A DNA stretch of 11,154 bases from contig CAMLRB010000126.1 in the NCBI GenBank assembly GCA_946482295.1, positions 1 to 11,154 on the forward strand. Reading direction: 5' to 3'. The stretch is from an uncultured Bacteriovorax sp. (GTDB taxonomy: Bacteria > Bdellovibrionota > Bacteriovoracia > Bacteriovoracales > Bacteriovoracaceae). Below are positions 1 through 6,154 of the stretch, one piece after another. The position numbers were made by a program, and so were the translations under genes. Position 1 is the stretch's first letter. Every line of letters begins with the position of its first letter. The notes under the pieces were generated by a model. That model was not told where the DNA came from. It searched no databases and saw nothing but the letters and a program-made list of their open reading frames with translations.

Positions 1-17
1 AGACTATGTCTTAGGAA

Positions 18-34
18 GTAACCAAGAGGTAACC
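18..34 (+). repeat. tandem GTAACC repeat and ribosome binding site just before the HxlR gene
   Basis: The hexamer GTAACC occurs at 18-23 and again at 29-34, an 11-bp period or about one helical turn, with the second copy abutting the ATG at 35. A Shine-Dalgarno-like AAGAGG lies at 24-29, five bases before the start codon. HxlR-family regulators commonly bind their own upstream region, so this could be part of an autoregulatory operator. That is inference, because the promoter itself is mostly outside the window. Confidence 0.3.
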
Positions 35-496
35 ATGGAAAGAACTATTGAAGCTGCTGAAATCATTGAAAACAAGCAATTTTTCAGCGGCACATGTGAT
101 AAAGAAAAGAATGAAGAAAAGAATGGCGTATGTCCACTTAGAGAACTTTTAAGCCGCTTAGGTGATAAATGGTCAGTGCTTCTCATTCTCACACTTGCAA
201 GAATGCCAGAGGAGCGTGCGCGCTTTTCAGAGCTCAAAAGGAGCATGCCTGACATCTCTCAAAGAATGCTAACAGCGACTTTGAGAAACTTAGAACGCGA
301 CGGACTCATCTCGCGCGAAATGTTTGCAGAAGTTCCCCCAAGAGTTGAGTATCAACTTACCGATTTAGGATTATCAATCTTGAATCCTATGCGCGAAATC
401 GTAAAATGGATTGAAGGCAATTGGTCTACGATTAAATCGAGCAGAGCTGTTTTTGATGAGAAAAATGTTAAAGAAACTACTGCCGATCTTCACTAA
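35..496 (+). CDS. HxlR-family winged helix-turn-helix transcriptional regulator
   Basis: A 153-residue cytoplasmic DNA-binding protein. After a charged N-terminal extension of about 30 residues comes the family signature: Cys33-Pro-Leu followed by a helix ending in Gly-Asp-Lys-Trp (43-46). The recognition helix is around 75-90 (QRMLTATLRNLERDGLI) and the wing carries YQLTDLG. HxlR proteins act as dimers and often regulate genes for detoxification or oxidative/electrophile stress. The conserved N-terminal cysteine, here Cys33, is the redox-sensing residue in characterised members such as HypR. The ATG is supported by AAGAGG five bases upstream. The usual target is a neighbouring gene, but nothing to the left is visible. 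The DoxX and VOC genes at 6155-7046 are of a type often found near such regulators, though far away here. The family call is firm; the regulon is unknown. Confidence 0.93.
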   Translation: MERTIEAAEIIENKQFFSGTCDKEKNEEKNGVCPLRELLSRLGDKWSVLLILTLARMPEERARFSELKRSMPDISQRMLTATLRNLERDGLISREMFAEVPPRVEYQLTDLGLSILNPMREIVKWIEGNWSTIKSSRAVFDEKNVKETTADLH

Positions 497-526
497 AAAT
501 GTCTAAGGTTTTTACACCGTGAAAAA

Positions 527-557
527 TTAGGGAAAGCGAATACGTTCCTTTCCCTAA
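527..557. repeat. perfect 10-bp inverted repeat between HxlR and hydrolase genes
   Basis: TTAGGGAAAG at 527-536 is exactly complementary to CTTTCCCTAA at 548-557, with an 11-base spacer. An outer AAGGTT (505-510) and AACCTT (556-561) could extend alternative pairing. On the + strand no T-run follows the second arm, so it is not a classical terminator for the regulator gene. On the - strand the arm is followed by TTTTT, but no gene reads into it from that side. Arm centres are 21 bp apart, about two helical turns. The element sits where the -35 region of the next gene's promoter would be, so an operator is as likely as an RNA hairpin. Confidence 0.6.
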
Positions 558-560
558 CCT

Positions 561-569
561 TGATATACT
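561..569 (+). promoter_or_regulatory. extended -10 promoter element, probably giving a leaderless mRNA
   Basis: TG-A-TATACT (TG at 561-562, hexamer 564-569) matches an extended -10 box. No good -35 hexamer is visible 16-18 bp upstream, which is typical of extended -10 promoters. Transcription would begin about seven bases downstream, at or next to the A of the ATG at 576. No Shine-Dalgarno sequence precedes that ATG, consistent with a leaderless transcript. Confidence 0.5.
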
Positions 570-575
570 TCACAC

Positions 576-1547
576 ATGAAAACAATCAAGGTAGTCATTT
601 CATTCATTTTCATTTTGGCATTTACAAATGTTTTAGCTAGCAGTTCTAAGAGCTGCAATTGTTTAACGGCACTTACACAAGAAATTCAGGATCAAAATTC
701 AGAAATTAATCGCCTGTATAAATTCAAGCATAATTCGTTTGTTAAACTTGGCAACGACGCTGAATTTCTCGAAGGTTCTAATAATGATAATGTTGTCATT
801 CTCATTCATGGTTTTATCGCTTCACCGTTTGAAGTTCGCGAGCTCGCGGAAAGTTTGAACCGAGATGGACATTCAGTTTATATGCCTTTGCTGTATGGAT
901 TCGGTGCTTATGGTGATATGGCCAATGAAGGAAAACTTAGTAAATGGCGTGAACAAATTCGCGAAGCCGTTCAGTTAATGTCACGTTGTTTTAAAAGTGT
1001 GAGTTTAGGGGGAATGTCATTGGGGGCAGCGCTTGCCACTGATTATTACCTGACAACAAAAGATTCTCGCATTACTTCACTTGTTCTTCTTTCTCCTTAT
1101 TTTGATATTTCTCAGTCCATCGCCAAACTTTTGGTAGGACCTTTGTCATCAGTAAAAGAGAGTGTCAGTCTAGAAACTTTACACTCGTTATCGCGTTCTA
1201 GTGATCTGGTGGAAATTTTAAAAAACAAAAAATATTACTCAAACATTATGCCTTTCATTACTCTTCAAGAAGTTTTTAAATTAAGCGAAGAACTGAATAC
1301 TATGCAGTCTAATAATTTATCCAAGGTTCCGGTTTTGGTTGTATCTAGTGAATACGACATGACCATTAATCTTGAAAAAGTTAAAACACTTCCTAAAAGA
1401 CACTTTAAAAATGTGTCTCATTTCAACATGAAAGCGGATCTAAAAGTTCCACATCAAATTCTTTTTCAAAGCAGTAATCCGGTTTTCGAATCTATGGCCA
1501 GAAAGATCAGAAATTTTATTATGGTCAGTAGCTTCAAACACCGATAA
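576..1547 (+). CDS. secreted alpha/beta hydrolase (carboxylesterase/lipase-like)
   Basis: A 323-residue serine hydrolase. Residues 1-21 form a Sec signal peptide with a likely cut after Val-Leu-Ala21, so it acts in the periplasm or outside the cell. The oxyanion-hole motif His-Gly-Phe is at 78-80. The nucleophile elbow GMSLG is at 146-150 with Ser148. Asp261 (in SSEYDM) and His282 (in VSHFNM) complete the expected triad. The Glu-Gly-Lys-Leu...Trp stretch near 118-124 resembles the region after the oxyanion loop in Est30-type carboxylesterases and monoacylglycerol lipases, which hydrolyse acyl esters; the substrate cannot be read from sequence. An N-terminal insert of about 50 residues rich in Asn/Gln precedes the core. 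The GreA/B-like gene follows nine bases after the stop, probably in the same transcript. Family and triad are clear; the triad Asp is the least certain residue. Confidence 0.88.
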   Translation: MKTIKVVISFIFILAFTNVLASSSKSCNCLTALTQEIQDQNSEINRLYKFKHNSFVKLGNDAEFLEGSNNDNVVILIHGFIASPFEVRELAESLNRDGHSVYMPLLYGFGAYGDMANEGKLSKWREQIREAVQLMSRCFKSVSLGGMSLGAALATDYYLTTKDSRITSLVLLSPYFDISQSIAKLLVGPLSSVKESVSLETLHSLSRSSDLVEILKNKKYYSNIMPFITLQEVFKLSEELNTMQSNNLSKVPVLVVSSEYDMTINLEKVKTLPKRHFKNVSHFNMKADLKVPHQILFQSSNPVFESMARKIRNFIMVSSFKHR

Positions 1548-1556
1548 GCTTAGTAG

Positions 1557-2036
1557 ATGATCGACAAAAGAAAAATCATTCAACACTTAATAGAAAATCT
1601 CAAACGTGAACTTCACGAAGTCGAAGCCGCGGCCAAATCTACAAAAGATCTTGCAACGGCAGACGATCTAAAATCTGAAGGGAAGTATGATACTCGAGCG
1701 ATAGAAGCCTCCTATCTGGCAAGTGCCCAGAACAAAAGAGTAGAAGAGCTCAAACTTGATATTCAGTTATTAGAAGACATTGAATTACCCGAGACACCTT
1801 CAAGTACAATTCAACTAGGATCGTTGGCCGTTATAAGTTGCAACGGGCAGGAGCGATTTTATTTTATATCTTCTACATCTGGTGGAAGTATGCTTCAAAT
1901 TGATGGTCACTCCATGCTCGTTATTTCCGTTTTTTCACCAATTGGAAATGAAGCTCTTGGTTTATCGGCCGGTGAGAGTTTTGAGGTGGAAACTCCTAAA
2001 GAAATACGCAATTACGAAGTCGTAAAAGTTTATTAA
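1557..2036 (+). CDS. GreA/GreB-family transcription elongation factor relative
   Basis: A 159-residue protein with the two-part Gre layout. An N-terminal helical hairpin (about 1-78) is followed by a C-terminal FKBP-like domain (about 85-159) with the hallmark SPIGNEALGL at 127-136 and a closing YEVVKV. Gre factors enter the RNA polymerase secondary channel and stimulate cleavage of backtracked RNA using acidic residues at the coiled-coil tip. Here the tip reads DDLKSEGKYDTR (36-47), resembling DLKENAEY of GreA, but the second acidic residue is shifted by one (Ser40-Glu41). This matches a subgroup of Gre-like proteins distinct from housekeeping GreA and GreB, so cleavage activity is uncertain and competition for the channel is possible. 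The start has only a weak ribosome site and lies nine bases after the hydrolase stop. Its stop overlaps the stop of the opposing YcaO gene. Confidence 0.8.
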   Translation: MIDKRKIIQHLIENLKRELHEVEAAAKSTKDLATADDLKSEGKYDTRAIEASYLASAQNKRVEELKLDIQLLEDIELPETPSSTIQLGSLAVISCNGQERFYFISSTSGGSMLQIDGHSMLVISVFSPIGNEALGLSAGESFEVETPKEIRNYEVVKVY

Positions 2037-2905
2037 TAAATGAAACGATCAATGGGACCTAAATGCCAGCCTGTAAAATCTTTTAACAAACATCGAAAGA
2101 GAAAAACTCCAGGTGCTGTATTATCGAATCTCTTCAGGAGAGCTATCTCTGGTTGAGGCCAATCTGTTTTAATGGATTCTGCCATCTGTTTTAGCGCATG
2201 AAGTTTATTGGTGGCAAAGTAGTGTGTTCTTTGCTCAATTATGTCATTAAATGTTTTATTTTCACTTTTATTAAGTTCAGCATTTGTGAGATTGCGATGA
2301 GCTTCAATAATAGGATGATCTAAAAGATTATCGTGAGAAGTAGAAACTCTCGACCCAGGATAAATACCTTCGTCTTTACATCCTAAAAAAATAACTAATT
2401 GGAGATTAAGGGATTCATCGTTGCTAACTTTTAATTTGAAATCTTTTTTGTACCAGAAGACTTGTTCGAAGCTTTGTTGAAGATATATACCTAATTTAGA
2501 AAGTGGAGGTGATTTTTCCATTGGTGCAATAAATAGCTTATCATCAATCCATTTGGACCAGGCCCATCTTTCAACTCCTTCGCAAATTGCCCTAAATCTT
2601 GTTGTGTCCAGATCAAATCCAGCAGCGAACCCACTGCTTGAAGGGAAATTCACAAGATCAAATTCACTTTTTGCTATCGGATCAGCTGCGATGATATTTA
2701 GGTAAGAACGTTCAAAAGCTTCAGCAACAGCAATCCTTATAGCTGTATCTTGATCATTGGCCGTACCACCACAGAAAACATTTCCAGATCCTTCCGTTCC
2801 AAAACACTTGTATGCTATAGTTTCACGATCGAGATTCTTGATTTCCTGAACGATAAGTTCTTTAAAGCTCGGATTAATGTCTTTCAAAGATTCTAATAAA
2901 TTCAT
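2033..2905 (-). CDS. short YcaO-domain protein
   Basis: A 290-residue cytoplasmic protein with YcaO landmarks in order. A Gly-Gly segment near 46-47 leads into AEAFER (61-66), the first ExxER nucleotide-binding motif. FPSSSGFAAG (87-96) leads into EGVER (109-113), the second ExxER. A C-terminal EAHRN around 201-205 and a terminal VFLFRCLLKDF-type strand follow. YcaO proteins use ATP to activate peptide-backbone amides, forming azolines, thioamides or amidines in RiPP natural products or enzymes, but many are unassigned. This one is shorter than the usual roughly 400 residues, lacks the Pro-rich tail of azoline cyclodehydratases, and has no TfuA or E1-like partner nearby. It starts one base after the solute-binding protein stop with little ribosome site, suggesting translational coupling. 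The domain call is good; the substrate is unknown. Confidence 0.75.
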   Translation of the reverse strand: MNLLESLKDINPSFKELIVQEIKNLDRETIAYKCFGTEGSGNVFCGGTANDQDTAIRIAVAEAFERSYLNIIAADPIAKSEFDLVNFPSSSGFAAGFDLDTTRFRAICEGVERWAWSKWIDDKLFIAPMEKSPPLSKLGIYLQQSFEQVFWYKKDFKLKVSNDESLNLQLVIFLGCKDEGIYPGSRVSTSHDNLLDHPIIEAHRNLTNAELNKSENKTFNDIIEQRTHYFATNKLHALKQMAESIKTDWPQPEIALLKRFDNTAPGVFLFRCLLKDFTGWHLGPIDRFIY

Positions 2906-2906
2906 T

Positions 2907-4436
2907 CTATTTCAACTTGATTAGTTCAAATTGTGGATAGAGAGTTGTCGGCGGTAATGAGTTAGGATCAAGCTGATCAGTTACGAGCCATTTGTCTGAA
3001 TGATGTAGTATAGGAATGACAACAGCATCTTCATTTAAAATATTGTTAAAACGATCGACAAAATTTTGGTCTATTGATTGAGCTGATTTAATTCCATTAA
3101 GAACAAGTTTACAAATATTTCCGGATAAATCAGGAAAGTTCACCCCAAGTTTGGTACAAAACATCATTTTGATCGCTGTATAGACAGGATATGCACCAAT
3201 ATCTACCGATGCAATACGAGCATCAAAGTGATGATTAGAATCTGTTTTTTCAAACCATTTTTTGTCATTGAGATCGCGAGCTAATAATTCGAATTCTCTA
3301 CCCGAACCAGTAAGAGCATGTGTAATTATTTTTTTAAGATCATCAATCTCATTTTGAGAATAGGTCGAACGTTCAAGTGCGAATGTGAGTTTACTTTTTT
3401 TCTGGCCAGATTTTTTGTAAGTTGATTTAGTAGCTTCAATTCCTTCGGTGCGTGCAGCCGGATAGAAAAATCTGGATTTCACTAAATCAGGATATAAACT
3501 CAGAACGCGATTTTTGAAAATTTGGCGATTTTCTTCATCGTTAAAAAAATCATTTTTTGTAGGACTAAGAACAAAACTTTCTAAACGTGTAGGTGGACTT
3601 TTGATCCAATAGGCGTTTTTCACCTCAACATCTGAATTAACAAAGAATGGCATTCTGCGAATCGCAGGGATTTTATCTTCAAATGTTTGTTGATCAATTC
3701 CGATGAAACCAATTTCGATCTCTGGAAACGACTCGTCTGTGACTGTGTACCAATTTTTTCTCAATGAGAGTTCAACTATTGAACCAACAAAATTCTTAAC
3801 ACTATAAGGGCCTGATGAAATTAGTTTTCCATTTTTTTCTATCCATAGGCCAAAGTAGGGCATGCGCAGGATTTCAAGAAGATCATCTGGATTTTCATCA
3901 AACTCCATTATGAGAGTATTTTCTTTCACTGTTAAACCCGGCAGTGTTCCAGATCCTTTAACAAATTCATTCCAACCGATAAGGTGATCGAACATGATAA
4001 CTGAACCTCTTTCAGCATATTGCTTGAGACTGGCAAGAAGAACAGTTTGAAAAAGTTTTGCATCGATAAGCGTTCCATCTTCCATAAGAAGATTAGATCG
4101 AATAACAAATGACCATGTTTTTTTATCTGCAGATACATTCCAACTTTCTGCTAAGTAAGGTTCAAGTCTACCGCTTGCACCGTATTTAACCAGTGTCCCA
4201 ACGACAGCATTTAAAACAATTTGATTATGTGAAAAATCTGCATCTTTTTTAGAAAGAGAAAGTTTGCTTTTTTGAGGTTCATTGACCGCAATTTGAAACT
4301 TCATTTTATTGAATTGTTCTTTCGTTATATGAGTGATTAAGCTTGAATTCTTCAGGAACAAGAAGAACGACACAGCTAAAACAACTAAGATTAACAATAT
4401 TTGCTTCTTCGTGAACTTTAATTTCAGATTTTTCAT
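2907..4436 (-). CDS. membrane-anchored family 5 (DppA/OppA-type) solute-binding protein, orphan
   Basis: A 509-residue protein. A Lys-rich start and one hydrophobic segment (about 13-28) without a convincing cleavage or lipobox site suggest an N-in signal anchor with the rest in the periplasm. The mature part shows the SBP_bac_5 pattern: LEPYLAESWNVSADKKTWSF (91-110) then the MEDGTLIDA block, and near the end AVVIPILHHSD. Family members bind peptides, nickel or heme for ABC importers, but no permease or ATPase gene is in the window, so it may sense or scavenge rather than feed a local transporter. A TAA in this frame directly precedes the ATG, so the start cannot lie further upstream; AGAAGG lies about ten bases before it. 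Its first 43 codons overlap the preceding gene in another frame, and the YcaO gene follows after one base. Met45 is a possible later start, but the strong membrane segment favours the first ATG. Confidence 0.82.
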   Translation of the reverse strand: MKNLKLKFTKKQILLILVVLAVSFFLFLKNSSLITHITKEQFNKMKFQIAVNEPQKSKLSLSKKDADFSHNQIVLNAVVGTLVKYGASGRLEPYLAESWNVSADKKTWSFVIRSNLLMEDGTLIDAKLFQTVLLASLKQYAERGSVIMFDHLIGWNEFVKGSGTLPGLTVKENTLIMEFDENPDDLLEILRMPYFGLWIEKNGKLISSGPYSVKNFVGSIVELSLRKNWYTVTDESFPEIEIGFIGIDQQTFEDKIPAIRRMPFFVNSDVEVKNAYWIKSPPTRLESFVLSPTKNDFFNDEENRQIFKNRVLSLYPDLVKSRFFYPAARTEGIEATKSTYKKSGQKKSKLTFALERSTYSQNEIDDLKKIITHALTGSGREFELLARDLNDKKWFEKTDSNHHFDARIASVDIGAYPVYTAIKMMFCTKLGVNFPDLSGNICKLVLNGIKSAQSIDQNFVDRFNNILNEDAVVIPILHHSDKWLVTDQLDPNSLPPTTLYPQFELIKLK

Positions 4437-4617
4437 TTACAGCGATACCTTCTGATTTTAGGAATTTTAGAACATCAGCTTCATTTGGATTTGTAGGTAG
4501 TGTCTTGATGTCCTTAAAGTGAATGTTTTTTATCGGCCCTAGGGAAACCAGCTGCGAATAAGCGGCTTGATTGGCCAATGTTCCTAGGAGAAGTGCAAAT
4601 AACGTCTTTAATGACAT
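4306..4617 (-). CDS. small secreted protein of unknown function, first gene of the YcaO unit
   Basis: A 103-residue open frame. Residues 1-21 look like a Sec signal peptide (short basic start, Leu/Ala core, likely cut after Ala-Tyr-Ser21). The ATG has a good ribosome site, TAGGGG, about seven bases upstream, and a -10-like box beyond it. The middle (about 22-60) is a plain soluble stretch with no motif I recognise. From residue 61 to the stop the frame overlaps the start of the solute-binding protein gene, where the tail contains a Cys79-Phe-Ser-Cys82 pair. That tail may be genuine or merely the out-of-frame reading of the neighbour's membrane segment. Gene order suggests a partner of the solute-binding and YcaO proteins. 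A RiPP precursor role is possible but unsupported, since such precursors rarely carry Sec signals. Confidence 0.6.
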   Translation of the reverse strand: MSLKTLFALLLGTLANQAAYSQLVSLGPIKNIHFKDIKTLPTNPNEADVLKFLKSEGIAVNEKSEIKVHEEANIVNLSCFSCVVLLVPEEFKLNHSYNERTIQ

Positions 4618-4637
4618 AAATAGACCCCTAAATCTTT

Positions 4638-4646
4638 TATAGTATA
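4638..4646. promoter_or_regulatory. overlapping divergent -10-like elements
   Basis: The nearly palindromic TATAGTATA contains TATAGT (4638-4643) as a -10 for the rightward kinase and, on the other strand, TATACT (4646-4641) as a -10 for the leftward three-gene unit. Neither has a convincing -35 hexamer. Leftward transcription would start near 4634, giving a leader of about 17 bases that includes the ribosome site. Rightward transcription would start near 4650, which favours the ATG at 4685 as the kinase start. Overlapping -10 boxes would make the two promoters mutually exclusive on one DNA molecule. Confidence 0.4.
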
Positions 4647-4648
4647 GG

Positions 4649-6154
4649 TTGAGTCTTATCGAGAATTGGTCTAGTTTTCAACCCATGCTGAAAATAAGTA
4701 AGACCTGGAGCCTCATTCTGATTAGTGTATGGCTACTCTGTTGCCAAGGACTTTTTGTTCTCGTACAGCAAAGCCAAGGTCAAAAAATAGTTGAATCAAC
4801 CCAGTCACAATTGAGACAAGAGCTCGATTTTTCAAACTTTCATTTCCTATCGCGAAGTCTTACCGATTTTACGGTCTCAGGTTCTATTCGCTGTGTAGTC
4901 CTTGAAAAGGTCAAGCCCGACTATTTGCAGGTTCTTGACCTTCAATACATGAATAAAGGGGCCTGCTCTGTTCATCCCATAGAATTAAAAGGGAGCGCCT
5001 TTAATGTCCTCCTAAAGAGTTTAAATGGTGATAGTTATAGATTGAAATTTATCTCTAATAATTCAATCTATTTTTATTTGGCACTTTGGGGATTTCGTAT
5101 CCTGGGCATCATCGCACTTCTCGGAATTATGGCAGCAATGAAATCAATTGCTGAAAAAAAGATGTTGGCCGTTAATGCTAAAATCGAAATGGCGGAAAAA
5201 CTTAAGCAGCTAGCGATGCAAGTTTCTCACGATATTCGTTCTCCCTTAGAAGCTTTAAAAATGGCCATGACGGAAAATACTGATCATGCAAATAGCAAAA
5301 TCATTGAAGCTTCAGTCAACCGTATCAATGATATTGCAAATAATTTACTTAAGTCTGAAAGAGAGAAAGAGGGTTTTGCTGAAGTTACATTGAATGATCA
5401 GATAAAAGAAGTGATCATTGAAAAGCAGTACCAATACAAATCGTTCAGCGGTATCGAAATCTTATATCATGATCCAGGAAAACGTTTTAAAGTTCGTCTG
5501 GCCACGATTGAATTTAAAAGAATGCTTTCAAATCTTATCAACAATGCAATTGAATCAATTGATTCTGAAGGGAGAGTTGAAGTCACCCTCTCTGAAGAAA
5601 GTAATCAATGTCTTCTCACTGTTAGAGACAATGGACGAGGAATTCCTGCCCACATCATCACGCAGCTTGGTAAAAAATCTTTGTCTTATGGTAAAGAAGG
5701 AAATGGTCTCGGACTGACTCATGCAAAAAAAACTGTACAGGCGATTAACGGTAAAATCGAATTTCGTTCAGATCTAAATGCGGGAACTGAAATAATGATT
5801 ACTATTCCATTGATCGAAAATGTATCAACCTTAAATTCTTATGATTATGTTTATATTGACGATGATAAGGCCATGCGCTTGGCTTGGTCGATGCGAGCAA
5901 AAAAGAATCAAGTGGATTTGTTAACACTTCAATCAACAAATGATTTCGAGAACTATCTTTCGAAAATTGATAAAGAGAAAACCTATATCTATATAGATAG
6001 TGATCTTGGTGATCATGAAATCAGAGGAGAATTGTTTGCGAAAAAGCTTCACGATCTTGGTTATAAAAACCTTCACCTCGCAAGTGGATATGCCGCTGAA
6101 AACTTCGAACTTTTTGACGGTCTAAATTACAGCGGCAAACAGTGTCCATTCTAG
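4649..6154 (+). CDS. membrane sensor histidine kinase with C-terminal receiver-like domain
   Basis: Read from TTG this is 501 residues. The ATG at 4685 (residue 13) is the likelier start because it directly precedes the first membrane helix and lies downstream of the predicted transcription start; neither has a Shine-Dalgarno site. Order: TM1 about 21-40; a periplasmic sensor loop about 41-138 with Cys82 and Cys106; TM2 about 140-164; HisKA with the phospho-accepting His194 in SHDIRSPL; then an ATPase with NLINNA (295-300), DNGRG (327-331) and GNGLGL (351-356). Residues about 398-501 form a receiver-like tail: acidic cluster Asp404-406, possible phospho-acceptor Asp450 or Asp452, Ser479, and a final GKQCPF recalling the Lys-Pro-Phe end of receivers. 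This makes it a hybrid kinase without its own output protein in the window. It is divergent from the YcaO unit, so it may control it, but that is inference. Confidence 0.88.
   Translation: MSLIENWSSFQPMLKISKTWSLILISVWLLCCQGLFVLVQQSQGQKIVESTQSQLRQELDFSNFHFLSRSLTDFTVSGSIRCVVLEKVKPDYLQVLDLQYMNKGACSVHPIELKGSAFNVLLKSLNGDSYRLKFISNNSIYFYLALWGFRILGIIALLGIMAAMKSIAEKKMLAVNAKIEMAEKLKQLAMQVSHDIRSPLEALKMAMTENTDHANSKIIEASVNRINDIANNLLKSEREKEGFAEVTLNDQIKEVIIEKQYQYKSFSGIEILYHDPGKRFKVRLATIEFKRMLSNLINNAIESIDSEGRVEVTLSEESNQCLLTVRDNGRGIPAHIITQLGKKSLSYGKEGNGLGLTHAKKTVQAINGKIEFRSDLNAGTEIMITIPLIENVSTLNSYDYVYIDDDKAMRLAWSMRAKKNQVDLLTLQSTNDFENYLSKIDKEKTYIYIDSDLGDHEIRGELFAKKLHDLGYKNLHLASGYAAENFELFDGLNYSGKQCPF

Noticed and set aside
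4..255. Leftward open frame of 83 codons opposite the HxlR gene
   Set aside because: It is antisense to a clear regulator gene, has no recognisable domain or ribosome site, and is explained by codon bias of the real gene.
527..557. Inverted repeat as a rho-independent terminator of the HxlR gene
   Set aside because: No T-run follows the second arm on the + strand; the bases after it are CCTTGATATACT, which instead look like a promoter.
3932..4138. 68-codon - strand frame inside the solute-binding protein gene
   Set aside because: It lies entirely within a well-supported gene in another frame and shows no signal of its own.
2033..4617. A conventional RiPP (azoline or thiopeptide) cluster
   Set aside because: No TfuA, cyclodehydratase partner, dehydrogenase, maturation protease or exporter is present, and the small protein has a Sec signal rather than a leader-core layout.
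5418..5717. 99-codon + strand frame inside the kinase ATPase domain
   Set aside because: It is a shifted reading of the conserved N-box and G-box region; the kinase frame carries all motifs.
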